A stretch of 64,000 bases of DNA from Porites lobata (taxonomy: Eukaryota; Cnidaria; Anthozoa; Scleractinia; Poritidae): positions 3,071,001 through 3,135,000 of the forward strand of contig CALNXK010000007.1 in the NCBI GenBank assembly GCA_942486035.1. The letters run 5' to 3'. The position numbers and the translations under genes were made by a program. Positions 44,300 through 55,365 of the stretch are shown one piece after another; the first letter of the stretch is position 1; each line of letters begins with the position of its first letter. The notes below the pieces were generated by a model. It was given only the letters and a program-made list of their open reading frames with translations, was not told the DNA's origin and searched no databases.

Positions 44300-45330
44300 C
44301 GGTGTGCGACAAACGCAGACTGCAGACTTGCAGACCTGCAGACCTGCAGACTAGCAGACTTGCAGACTCGAAGATTTGCAGACCTACATTTTTTGTGACA
44401 GGGCTTTGGGCTAATTTTATTCATCCTCTGTTTACTGTTGGCGAATCGCAAAGTATGTCTGAGGCAAACAACAGCGCTAGCGGGCTGCAAACACAGCAGT
44501 GCCCGATTCGACAGGTGACTGGAAATCCGTGCCGTGGAAGACTTAACATCGGAAGAACGGTGACCTGAACTTCAGCGAGAGCAGCGAAGAAGAAGACGGG
44601 TGGGATCATCGAGCGGCCTTAAAACGGAAGGACATCTGTGAGCAGGAAATAAGTCAGCACAGAATTTGATTGTCGGCGAATTTCTGTAATCGTCCATCGT
44701 TCTGCTAGTGATAAGCTAGCCGTTGTTCACTCGTCTTGCTTGTTTCGGGCTGAGTCTTATTCCGGTCAAAGAGAGAGAAAGAGTGTCTGGCAAGGTTTCC
44801 AAACAAAGATTTGTGAACTCGTGTCTGGTAAAATCTCCAAGTGTTTCTATATAGACGGTTGTACGCACCTTATAACTTCATCTGCGCTTAACGAGTGTCT
44901 TTTGGTCCATAACTTTCACTGAACCAACTGCTCCACAGAATGTCACCGATAACACGTAACGCAAAGGAGTATCGAAGTATGACTGCACAATAAATGTCAC
45001 AAAATCTACCTAACCGGTCCCTTGGAAATTTTCTGTCTTCATCACGTCATCATTACCTACCGATTCCTCGCGGCCCCTGTTCAAGCAAATCGAGAGTTTT
45101 TTCTGCCATACTGACTGTATATTACAACTGTAAGCACTTTCCTTAATATACGCGCGAGTTACTAGAGTGCCTCCTCGGGATTGAACCTGCGGGGGCAATT
45201 ATCCCCCCCCATCCCCGTGAGTTCCGAACGTGTCTTCAAATCCGCAAGTCTGCAAGTCTGCAAGTCTGCAGGTCTGCAAGTCTGCAGGTCTGCGGTCTGC
45301 AAGTCTGCAGTCTGCGTTTGTCGCACACCG
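44300..45330. mobile_element. 1,031-bp fold-back transposon with tandem-repeat arms and 9-bp target duplication
   Basis: CGGTGTGCGACAAACGCAGA at 44300 is inverted exactly at 45330. Both arms then run into tandem GCAGACTTGCAGACCT units (about 44330..44390 and 45240..45310). CTTGAAAAG lies directly outside both ends (44291..44299 and 45331..45339). The interior (about 850 bp) has no recognisable transposase. Tandem-repeat arms recall Foldback-type DNA elements, and the 9-bp duplication recalls Mutator-like elements. Confidence 0.85.
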
Positions 45331-47096
45331 CTTGAAAAGAGAGACTTCGCTTGAAGATGTGATGAGAAGTAAACAAAGGCATAATAGTGCGTCACGTTCA
45401 GTCTTTTTAATATCCAAGGAGTCACTGTGAATAGTGTTTCCATATTGTTTAGCTGGCACAAAAACTTCGGACGAGTATAAAACGGCATAGTTTATTATCT
45501 TCCATGAAGAAAAGTTCGTCTCGGGTGAGACAAACAGAACTGGAGCGAATTTTTAACTCGCATCGGTATCAGGTGAAAAATATGTTATCGATCGTTTCAT
45601 CTATTTACATTGTTTGAAGTGCGTGCTGGTGAACGCAACATGCGAGCGAGAAATCTTTAAACTTTTTTAGGTCTCAAAATGCAAAGGATTTTATTCCTTT
45701 AAGTTAGAGAAACATACCATGAGGAAAATCTTAAAACTGAATATTTTTCATCTTGTGGAAAAAATAGTGCGTTTTCTTGTAGACTGTGGACCGCAAATTA
45801 GGATCGCACTTTTCACAAACATGCGAATTCTGAAGTTCAGAAGCCAACCGACGATTGCGTTTTTCGCTGCTGTCAATCATCTTAACGAACCTCTTAGGAA
45901 ACTTAACTTTACTTCACGGGTTCAAAAGGTCATGGTTTGTGATTTGTGGATTTCGATCCGTTTTGTGTGTTTCTCTGTTTCAAGGTTCGTTGCTTGTGAT
46001 CGTAATTATGATTGACGGCAGCGATAAACACAATTGTGAAGGTGGCTTTTGAACTTTAGAGTTCGCATGTTTGTGAAAAGCGCAGTAAAGTCGTCTCCGT
46101 GCAGCCAGTGAGGTCCCTGGATCAGGCGGGATCAATGGGCAGTTAACTGTCTGTTTTAGTATACTTCTGGTTTTCATACAATACAATATTTCTGTCTAGT
46201 GTAAATCAGCTCAGTCTGTCGCATTTTATGCTCGTAGAACGACAACAATTTTTGGAATTTCCAGTTACGTCAAATTAGTAACGTTATACTGTCACGCTAT
46301 ATTTTGGGGCACAGAGGGATTGGGGGAGGGGTTCGTGGACAATAACGCAAATTGTTTCCTGCTTAGAATTAATGGCTAACTTGTTTATTTTTATTCATAA
46401 TGGTGGAATTTAAAAGTTATTATACAGCCTCCACTTAAAAATGGTACTCTTTTTTTTCGGTTAGGAAAGTCTTTCAAAAGGGGACAATGTTCTGAATGAG
46501 TTTATGTTTCAGTCTCACATGAGGTTCTGTCGCATGCAATGGTTGCCGACAAGGTTTTATGGTAGCCTGAGTGTGTATAGCCGCCCCCTCCCTTCAGAAA
46601 AAATAGCCCCTTTGCAGCCCAGTTAAAAATCGCCTTTCGGCGATTCTTGTTTAATATAGTAAGGACTTAATGGGTTTTGAACTGGGACTCAGTATTAGTA
46701 AATTGTAACCAAATCACTGAAGGACACTCTTTTAAGATGGAAACCTTCCTTGCTCTTCAGTCCTCTTCCTTAACTCTCTATGAGACACACTCCTCCGTTA
46801 TGCCTGGGGAGATTCCTAAATGAAAGGGACAGGATGCCCTAAATAAAAGAAGACCAAACTAGGTGGCTTGGGTTTTATTTGACCCCTTAACCCTTTAAGT
46901 CCCAATAGTGACCAACATCAATTTTCTTGTAACGATATCCATAGATTGTCAAGAGCAAAGTCTATGAGAATTAATAAAATGGTCTCAAAAATGTAAAATC
47001 AAAAAGGAAAAATAAATCAATTGCGGAGGAGTAGGAGGGGTTTGGGATAAGTAAAACGTTGTCTCTCGTGCTAAAAACAGCTAGTTTGCCTTTGCC

Positions 47097-47473
47097 CGCC
47101 GCCTGGTCAGCTCAGTTGGATAAGCGCCGGTCTGCCGAGCGGGAGGCCGCTGGTTCAAGTCCCGGCCGGACCAACACTCAGGGTCTTTAAATAACTGAGG
47201 AGAAAGTGCTGCTTTGTAAAGACATCTGCAAACGGTTATACTTTCTAGTCTTCTTGGATAAGAACGAAAAACCGTAGGCCCCGTCTCACAACTCTTGCAT
47301 ATGTAAATTTTGTGGGACGTTAAAGAATCCACACACTGTTCGTAAAGAGTAGGGGACGTAGTCCCCGCTGTGGTGGTCTGTCTCTCATCGGGGGAGGGAC
47401 TGTTGCGGGCCTGCAGTAATTGGCGTCATGCTGTTGCGGTGACCCTGGCAATAATTGGCTGATCTAATAAAAT
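47097..47473 (+). mobile_element. tRNA-derived SINE
   Basis: The head reads like a tRNA: A-box region GGTCAGCTCAGTTGG (47105..47119) and B box GGTTCAAGTCC (47152..47162), with a paired GCCTGGTC/GGCCGGAC-like acceptor. A long unrelated body follows and an A-rich AATAAAATAAAATTTT tail. The anticodon arm does not fold cleanly and no tRNA 3' end is processed here, so it is a SINE rather than a tRNA gene. Confidence 0.8.
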
Positions 47474-48384
47474 AAAATTTTAAAACAATAATATGCAAGA
47501 TTTGCCCGCCAAAAATCAGTGAACCGGAACTAGGACAATCACAGCAGCAGGAAATAGGACTTGCATCAATGATTTTAAGTCATAGACAATTTTGACTTTA
47601 CTCCCCAGAAACTATGAATTAACCAATGAAAACGTTTCTTATTTTCTAACTAACCAATCGCAAACGAAGACGTTTATCGACCTTGAAGTAACTAGAAAAC
47701 CTAAATCAACTAAAAATAGCACGCGACCTTATCTTTATGAGATTCCGACACGCGTGCAAAACGTCTGCGCATGCGCAAGGTCTCTATTTTCAATAATTAA
47801 AATTTGCAAAATCTTCCCCATTTAAATTGAAAAACACTTAGGAATGTTTGATATGTTTAATGGTTTGCAGCCGGTTCTAGTATTAAGTAATGATCCAGGT
47901 AAGAAGGAAAGCAATTTCTATTGTTGTGGCGCAATACGCTTTCCTCACATAGAAATGTTTTCATTTTTACGCAGAGAGTGCATAAATCTACAAAAAGGCT
48001 GTATACGAAAGAAAATGTATTTAAACTCCACTTTTAAAGGGTGTATTTTTGTGTTAAAACATTTCGACCAATCACAAGAGTTGCAAACAATGGCCAAGAA
48101 ATGTTCACCATTTTACATGATCCGCACATACGATTTCTGTGTTACTTAGACTCAGACGAGATTTTGTTATAAGGAAGTTGGATAGAAAAAAAAGGATTGA
48201 TGTACATGCTGCTTTGCGAAGATTTCGTAAAATTTGATGTTTAAACCAATCAGAACCTTAGTAGAGACAATAGTAAAGTTAGCACCTTTTTGCATTCCGA
48301 CGTGTTCACTGCGTTTTGGTCCTTTCCTTCTTATCTGGACCATCTCTTAAGCACAACAAAAAATTACTTAGTAACGTAACTAAC

Positions 48385-48548
48385 TGGTAAAGTCGTCCAG
48401 TACAAGGTTTTTCCGTCCTTGTTTTTCCACTTAGCATGCATTGGTCGTTTTCGTTGTTCGCATTGACCGAGCTCAGCGACATGATGACCAAAACAGCAAC
48501 AATGGCTACGGCGAGGTGCTGCCAGAGCGAGCGTGGACTTTCAAACAT
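48385..48548 (-). CDS. Possible first exon of a secreted protein
   Basis: ATG at 48548 opens MFESPRSLWQHLAVAIVAV, a textbook signal peptide (basic start, long Ala/Val/Ile core), with a likely cut after SSVNA. A short Cys-containing stretch follows (NNENDQCMLSGKTRTEKPC). A GTTAGT donor would end the exon at 48385 in phase 2; otherwise the frame stops at 48306. No downstream exon and no family were recognised. Confidence 0.35.
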
Positions 48549-48926
48549 GATTTTCGCCTTTGGTGCAAGGAGGAAAGTATGTGGTGCAAAAGAGAGAAAC
48601 TAAAGCAATTAATAAACTTTTTGTTCGTGAAATTCTAAGCTTATCTTTTGTGTGTGGAGCTTACTTTTTTGAATTTTGCGGCCGGAATCTAGTTGTTTTG
48701 GTATCGCGTATAATTTCGATTGCGGGAGGCACATGCAAATTCGCGCCGGAAGCAGGGAAGGCACGCATGCGCACTGCGTTTTTCACGCGTGTCTGAGATT
48801 CCCGCGTATTTTACTCATGAGATAAAGACAAAAGGCTATGACGTCATTGGCGTTAATGTATTCCCCCGCAAGTAAATAAGATTCCCCCGCAAAAGAGTGG
48901 AGTAAAACATCCCTCCCGTACTACTA

Positions 48927-49201
48927 TAACCTACAGTGCAGGCGTATTTCGGGTAAGCGAAAGCTGGTTGTTTATATTCGTACTGTTGAAACCGCCATCC
49001 TTGATGTTATAACGGAGGAAGATTAGGGAGGGTAAAAATAGCAACCCTTAGGGTAGGTGCTAGGCACTCTCCACCCCCCACCCGCTCCTTTTGACTATCC
49101 CCATTTTCTCCTCTCTTTTCGAATTTCAGCAAATATATATATATGGCGCTTGCGCAAGCAAAACATTCGCGCGCCCGAAGAAAACGCCTGCACTGCAGGC
49201 T
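48927..49201. mobile_element. 275-bp MITE with TAACCTACAGTGCAGGCG ends
   Basis: The left end TAACCTACAGTGCAGGCG is matched by the inverted right end (CGCCTGCACTGCAGGCTA) with two mismatches. Flanking TA is compatible with a TA target. It lies just downstream of the GIY-YIG gene 3' end. Confidence 0.65.
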
Positions 49202-49231
49202 ATGTAAAGCATAATTATGTTCTTTCATTTA

Positions 49232-49237
49232 TTTATT
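49232..49237 (-). terminator. Polyadenylation signal of the GIY-YIG gene
   Basis: AATAAA on the minus strand (overlapping a second copy), about 185 nt after the stop codon at 49422. Confidence 0.45.
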
Positions 49238-49421
49238 GCCATGGAATGAGTTTACATTGTTTCTCTACTGTTAATAGCTCGGTTAATGTCGATTTAGAAA
49301 AAATACCTATCATCGACTCTGGTTTTTGCGGAAAAATGTTCAGCGTAGATTCATTTTATTCTTTCAGTACGAAGAAAAGTTTTGGTATGTTAATTGTTAT
49401 TGGCAATGGCTTCAGAAATTG

Positions 49422-51781
49422 TTATTTACAATTAAATTTAATTTGCAAAACATTTCCTTTGAGCGATTGTCGCCATTTTGTGTTGCCAATGTTGGGAAAT
49501 GGTGGGTTGAAATGTCCGTTATTCGAAGGGGGGATGACTGCGCCTTCTTGATTGGGAGCAAGACACGGATTGATTGGTGACGATAAAAAGTCGTACCCGC
49601 CACGGCCACGGCCACGGCCTCTGCTGCTGCTGCCACCGCCTCTGCTGCTGCTGCCACCGCCTCTGCTGCTGCTGCCACCACCATTGTTCACATCGAGATA
49701 CTCATCAATTACGCATTCGACTATTTGTGCAAAAGCTGCAAGACCTCCTGACGGAAGTTTGTACCATTCGGTTCCTCCTCCAGTGACTGTAAATTTATAA
49801 GTTTGGGCTGTTGGTGCCTTTTTGACAAGATCTTCCGCTGCCTTCTTGTTGCAAACCTTAAACCTCTTTGAAATTTCCAATCTGAAGGGATTCCCAGCCA
49901 TAAGCCTTTTTCTTCGCTCTTCGGGATCTCCTGCATAACCCACCTTAACGAGTGGTGGTGGGACGATGCCCCCGTCACTCCCCTTCATTTCAATGATATA
50001 TACATAACCAGGATCAGTTGGCTGTGCCCTGGTAGGGCACTTAGAGCCAGTTCCTTCGGATTGTGGACAACGTGGATTACTCCCTTTTCCTTTCTTGCGG
50101 TCGGGCGATTCACCATTCTTGCCGTTTTTGTCGCTACCGTTCTTGCCGCCGTTGCGTCCGTGTTTTCTTCCCGTTAGGCTTGAAGAGGGCCTAGCATATG
50201 AGCTACGATCGACAACTGTTCTTTTGTTAGCTTCCTCGGCGGATTCTAACCATTCTGCGGCATCCACACCAGCTATGTTAGAAAAGAAAAGAAAAACTGG
50301 AAAATCCCGATTTCTCAGACCCCTTGCATATGGAAAATAAATAAACAGGTTCGAAAGATCGAAACTAAATAACCTTGGGGTAATTTGGCAATATTTATAT
50401 ATTTTTTACTGTTACACTACGGTGTATTAGGCTTCACTTAAAATTAAGGTGCGCAAGTAAACCAGGAGCCCATGACCCTAGTCATAGGCGCCTAAGTAAA
50501 CCTAACAAATTTCCGCCCCTCTTCTCCCCCTGTTCGCAGAATGGATTACAGGGTGGAAAGCTGTAATACTATTGTTTCTTAAAGATACCTGTAAAAGGTG
50601 GTGTGCTTCTCCAGAGTCTTATGTGCAGCTACCTGTCTCAATAACCTAGTAAAGAAATTTGACCCTCCGTAAAATTCCGAAAATAAGCCCCGGGGCTTAC
50701 ATTTTTCAAAGGCCCTTTTTCAGGGGCTTATTTTTCTAGGGCTAATATTCGGAGGGGCTTATCTACGAAGGGAAATTTACGTTTCAAAATCGATTGGACT
50801 AGCCTTATAAATAGAAGGAAATTTACCGATTTTGCCTTGTTTTACTTTGTATTTGAGGGCGATTTCCAAGTACAAGCCCCCCCGGGGGGCTTATATTTGG
50901 AGGAGCGATTTAACGGAGGGTTTTTTGCGTTACGAGTTTGGGGGGCTTATATGTGGAGGGGCTTATACATGGAGGGGCTTATTTTCGGAATTTTACGGTA
51001 TTTTCTTACCAGCACTGGAAAATTGTTCATCCTCTAGTAGTTTAAGGCCTGGGACTAAGGCGTTTACCTGTGAAAAATGAATTATTGACTGTAACTTCGG
51101 CATAGATGATAGCACTAAATTAAAATTTGGCACACATAAAAAACTCATTGTCCTTAACATTTTGAGTCAATAAGCCACGTGATATATCAGGTGACTAAAA
51201 ATCGTAAATTATTGGCCAATTGGTAGCCGGTTTAAGAAAAGAAATCGAGCAAAAACATTTTTTGTAATTCATATCAAATATATCAAACACTTCACGTTTG
51301 GAATGACCATTGCAGTTCAATAATAAATTATCAGGGAAAACGTCAATTTAAATGTCTAAATTTAATCTTGAATTGTTTAAAACTTCAAATTTAAACTTCG
51401 CGTACATTCATTCCAAACGTAGAAAGTTAGGTATGTTTACCCTCTTTCAGAAATGCCAATTTGTTTTCCCAACAAAGTAAATTCGCCACCAATTCGCCAA
51501 TTTTCTTCGTTTTAAATTTTTGGTCACGAGACTTGTCACGTGATCATAATTAAATGTTAAGGCACAAGAAAAGCTCAAGATTTAGTTTTGAGGAAAAATT
51601 CATTTTGTTCTAGGTCTTCTAGCGAGAGATACTACAAATCATTCATATGCTTAGAACGCACCTTTGTCTCAGGCCTTAAACCCCTTGAGTCCTTGATCAT
51701 CATCGCAAGTGAAACCCAAGACAACATGAATAACACCAAAACAACAGAGCGATGAAACGTCGACGAATTGGTCTTCGCCAT
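49422..51781 (-). CDS. Secreted GIY-YIG-fold protein (T5orf172/MUG113-type domain)
   Basis: Three coding exons: 51662..51781, 51010..51067, 49422..50272. Phases 0 and 1 agree, giving 342 residues. Exon 1 starts MAKTNSSTFHRSVVLVLFML, a clear signal peptide with cleavage near residue 26. An acceptor (TTTTTTATCTGCAG) ends 23 bp before the ATG, so a 5' UTR exon lies upstream. Residues about 90-125 are basic and Gly/Asn/Lys-rich. The domain begins GYVYIIE (148-154), continues VKVGYAGDPEERRKRL (168-183) and TEWYKLP (227-233). This pattern is that of the phage T5 Orf172/MUG113 branch of the GIY-YIG fold. The tail has three GGGSSSR units and RGRGRGRGG, then a Pro/Asn-rich end. The Cys residues fit a secreted protein. 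Whether it cuts or binds nucleic acid is unknown. The domain call rests on motif recognition, not a search. Confidence 0.8.
49618..49680 (-). repeat. Three 21-nt in-frame repeats in the GIY-YIG gene
   Basis: Three nearly identical 21-nt units encode GGGSSSR each, followed by GCCACG repeats encoding RG. Unit length is a multiple of three, so copy-number change would keep the frame. Confidence 0.9.
50667..50998. mobile_element. 332-bp MITE, CCGTAAAATTCCG family, copy 2
   Basis: Same terminal inverted repeat as 39525..39798 (CCGTAAAATTCCGAAAATAA), opposite internal order. The right end stops 11 bp from the donor of the 51010..51067 exon of the GIY-YIG gene, inside its second intron. Confidence 0.8.
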
Positions 51782-52086
51782 CTTTATCAATGTATGTTAC
51801 GTATCTGCAGATAAAAAACCCTTGTTAACGTACTTATAACAACGTGTTCCGAAACAATTTTTGGGAGAATCTCTGCCGATATTATATGAAGACTTTTGCA
51901 GTCTTGGGCCGTCGTATCAAAAGTATCGAGAATAAAACACAAACAGCGGTGATAAACATGGTGAACTTTTGCATTTTTATACAAACTTGACGTTGCGGAT
52001 GCTAGACAACTTACATTTTCAAAAATGATCAAAAGTGACCTTTACAGAGGGTTGAATTAAAAGCAACAATTTTAATTTCGTGTTAC

Positions 52087-52145
52087 TCAGCAACTGCTTA
52101 AATTGCAATTACCACTGCGACTATCATATCTTCATTTAAAACTTG
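52087..52145 (+). repeat. SINE tail fragment
   Basis: AAATTGCAATTACCACTGCG and TCTTCATTTAAAACTT match the tail of the SINE ending at 52800, in the same orientation and about 650 bp apart. It is a truncated older copy. Confidence 0.6.
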
Positions 52146-52224
52146 TATTTCTGCAGTTCACATCATATTCATTGCATCATTCAATTCACGGGCTAAGGTG
52201 AAATAACAAATTGGCCGGATCTCA

Positions 52225-52800
52225 ATGCCGTGAGTGTTCATAGCTCAGTTAGTTATAGGGGCACCCAACGACAATTTTCGGAAAATATCTGTTCGGAAGA
52301 CAATTTGCGATCTAGAATTTTCGGAACATTTGTTGTGCAATTTCTTGCTTGCCTGCCTAGCTCTCCTAGGATTTTCGAACATCTAAAAAACGGTATAATT
52401 GCCTATTTTTAACGGATTTTTACCCTTAGAAGGTCACCTAGAATTTTCGGGAGCCTTTTTTCTGGCGGAAATTTTCGAAAAAGTAAGTTTTGATCCCTAT
52501 AATTTTCGGATCACTAGACTTTCAGCTAGGAAATTAGAACAGATGAAAAATTTCTGGGGGATAAAAATATGCCTGTATCTACCGTTTAAATACTAAAATA
52601 CATTTACCAATGCTATATTTAAGTGCTTCTGAACTATCTTCTCGTTGGATGCCCCTGTTAGTTAGAGCATTGCAGCGCGAACGCAGAGGCCATGTGTTCG
52701 AATCCTGTTGAAGTCCGGAAATTGTTTTCGGATTGATTTGCAATTGTAATAAATTGCAATTGCCACTGCGACGATCAAATCTTCATTTAAAACTTTTTCA
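52225..52800 (+). mobile_element. tRNA-derived SINE split by a MITE
   Basis: CATAGCTCAGTTAGTTA (A-box side, 52240..52255) continues after the insertion as GTTAGTTAGAGCATTGCAGC with a B box GTTCGAATCC (52696..52705), then the body and tail AAATTGCAATTGCCACTGCG. Removing the insert and one duplicated octamer restores a tRNA-like head. It is a SINE relic. Confidence 0.75.
52256..52656. mobile_element. 401-bp hAT-like MITE nested in a SINE
   Basis: TAGGGGCACCCAACGA at the left is inverted at the right (TCGTTGGATGCCCCT). GTTAGTTA is duplicated outside both ends (52248..52255 and 52657..52664). An 8-bp duplication and (C/T)AGGGG ends fit hAT transposons. Inside, AATTTTCGGA units recur. A second copy starts at 63727. 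Confidence 0.82.
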
Positions 52801-54557
52801 TAGCATACAAGCTTTTCAATGTACGTCGGGCTGCAACGCAAGCTAGGACGTGCTGTGTTCCATATCAGGGGTTTTCACATGACGTCACCAATATTCAAAC
52901 TAAGAAACTATCGGTTCTTTTGAGTTGCTACTTTCATGAGGTAAACAGTAAGGTAAACAGCTGAAAACAGGAGGGCATTTTGCGTGCGCATGCGTGCATC
53001 AGCTGAACGACAATAGCGTTTACAATAGCGTGGGCGCATCAAATCTGATGGCGGGAAATAAAAAACTTGCGTGTAAAATTACATCCTTTTCAAAGCCATT
53101 TCGTTGGTGTTTTGAATACCGTACTTTCCTACAAAAAATGTTATCCATGACAAAAATTGTACGTGTTCTACGCGGGTTTTTAGTTGTAGATTTTTCAGCA
53201 TTAGCTTAGGTTTTCTTGACCTTTTAAAGACTTAAAATACTGAACTCCAAAATTCACTGTTCCTGTATGAGATCTGTGTTTCACTGGCAAAACGATGCAT
53301 TTCAATGATTTGACTTCCAAACTCATGGTTTTACTTATCAAGGAAGAAATGCATCGTGGCAATGTTCAGCTACTTTAAGAAAAGCGAAAAAAAAAATTAC
53401 TACGCGAGGTTTATTTTTTAGCGCGATGTCTCGTGTTAAACTGATCGCGGAGACACGCGTTTATAATATGCCACAAAAACATGAAATCTATGCGTTTTTT
53501 TTTTTTTTTACAGTTTTTCGAAAGTTTTCGCGGAAAATACAAATTAACAAATTTTCTTCGGGAAATGAAGAATGGATTGAGTCTGAGACAGCAACAATTA
53601 CAAGTCATTATGTACTGTCATGAGCATTTCATAAGCTCACTTGCAGACAAAACAAATGCACCGCCAAAAAGCGAACAATACTTATATTTTTCTTTAACTC
53701 TAAAAGATACAGAGATTTTTCCTAACCTACTGTTTTGAAATGACTCTTGAGTAACGGCTACTGTGTTCCACAATCTATTTCTTATTATTAATTTATATTT
53801 GATGACAGTAGTGCTGCATTCAAAACAGAGAATGGCCATCACTCCGTAAAATAATCTAACTGACGATGTTTGTTCACCTTTAGAGTGTGTTAAAACATAA
53901 GACAGGAAGTTTGAAATACTACTGCTAGAGGACCCAAATAAATCGGAAAGCGACAACAAACATGACACAAACTTGGGATGAGTGAATTTGTCTGTTATTA
54001 CTCTACGATTTCTACTGAGAGATTTTTACAGTATCCAGATGAACCTATATAGAACCCTATGGGAAGAATTATCAAGCAGATACTGATGCATTAAACAAAA
54101 ATTTGGTCAATACAGCGGGAGAAGCTGGTCTCAGTAGACATCCTTTGTAAATGAAATGTTTCACAAATTAGCATGTCAACAAATGTAGTATCCACAAAAT
54201 GGCATTATTTAGGAATAAACGCAAATTTTTTGCCATGTAGCAGAAGCCAGGATTAATTTAAAAGGTGTATTGATAACGTTTCATTTCGTGCGATTATGGG
54301 GTTGGGGAGTTAGGCTAGATTTTCTTTAAAATGCCTAAATGTTATGTTTATTTGCATAATGAAATGTAAACAAGCAGTGAACTACCATGAAAATAAGGTG
54401 GAAAAATCAGAATTCAAACCGATGCTGTAATTTTTTTCCTGTGTCCAACTTAATGATAAAATTTTCTTATTTTCAAAACACAATCTTACTGGTGTCATTA
54501 TATTGAATTAAATTTATAGTTAAAGTGCGTGTATTCTATTTGTCAACGAAGACGTAA

Positions 54558-55365
54558 TGCACCAGTCAATTCCACCTGCGCCCAGCACCCCCCCCGGGCT
54601 GACCTCCGGCCATTAGCATTTTTTTGCCTTGGATGGCAAATTCCCGGGGGTGGGGACTCTTGAGCTGTCAAATTCCCCGGGGTGGGGACGAAAAAAGAGG
54701 GCACGGCCCCGTCCTCCGTCAACGCTGCAACGTTTTTCATTGATCGCTCAGTCGAATAGTGCCATTTTAAGCATTTTAATGTGTGACTTTTTGTTTCAAT
54801 TAACGTCTTCCTTTGTATTAGCGCTAGGATTCTAACTAAGACCTCACGCCACGACGACATGCACCAGTGTATGGTTTTAGTAGTAATATAAAATTAATGA
54901 CATTCAAATTAATAGAGCGCTGTAAAGTTATATGTTATGAATAGTTTTATAAATGTGAAAGGATGTTCTTCAAATAATATGAACAGAAATTTGATTCAAT
55001 GACCAAAAAAACGTTGACTCACATCAATAGCTCCAATTTCGCTATGTAATTCTGGCTTGATAAGCAATGAAGAAACGCATGCATAAAATCGAGAACATGC
55101 CTTTACAAGCCTCTTCAATTTATTCCTGTCCTTGATAGATGAGCCAATCTGCTTTTTTTTTCCAGTAAAACCTTCTGTGTCGTTATATTCTGATAGGAAA
55201 CCGCGTGCGTGTCAAAACCTCGGGAATGGCCCCGGGGTTGGCAAATGCCCGGCCCCCGGGCAGTGCAAAATTTGCAAATGCTCGGCCCCCGGGACTGACA
55301 AGGCGTGCAAATGCCCCTCAGTAGCCCGGCGGGGGGCCTGGGCGCAGGTGGAATTGACTGATGCA
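54558..55365. mobile_element. 808-bp element with about 45-bp inverted ends and TAA duplication
   Basis: TGCACCAGTCAATTCCACCT runs into GCGCCCAGC and is inverted at 55365. TAA flanks both ends (54555..54557 and 55366..55368), the target size and sequence used by PIF/Harbinger elements. Subterminal GC-rich CCCCGGG(G) units recur in both arms. No transposase frame. Confidence 0.75.

Larger units (their letters stand above)
42309..49421. other. Gene-poor, repeat-rich spacer
   Basis: After the SMIM20 3' UTR this holds a 311-bp MITE (42946..43256), a 1,031-bp element with tandem-repeat arms (44300..45330), a tRNA-derived SINE (47097..47473), a possible secreted-protein first exon (48385..48548, minus) and a 275-bp MITE (48927..49201). 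No conserved exons were recognised between 45340 and 47090 or between 47480 and 48380. Confidence 0.55.

Noticed and set aside
45238..45312. CRISPR-like direct repeats
   Set aside because: Units are contiguous GCAGACTTGCAGACCT tandem repeats without unique spacers, inside a transposon arm.
44110..45488. ADLQTCRPADLQT-type repeat peptides on both strands
   Set aside because: Translations of the tandem-repeat arms of the 44300..45330 transposon, open on both strands.
47097..47170. tRNA gene
   Set aside because: A and B boxes are present, but the anticodon arm does not fold well and the sequence continues directly into a long repeat body with an A-rich tail, as in a tRNA-derived SINE.
49057..49551. 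164-codon plus-strand open frame
   Set aside because: Starts inside a MITE and runs antisense to the 3' end of the GIY-YIG gene; no domain.
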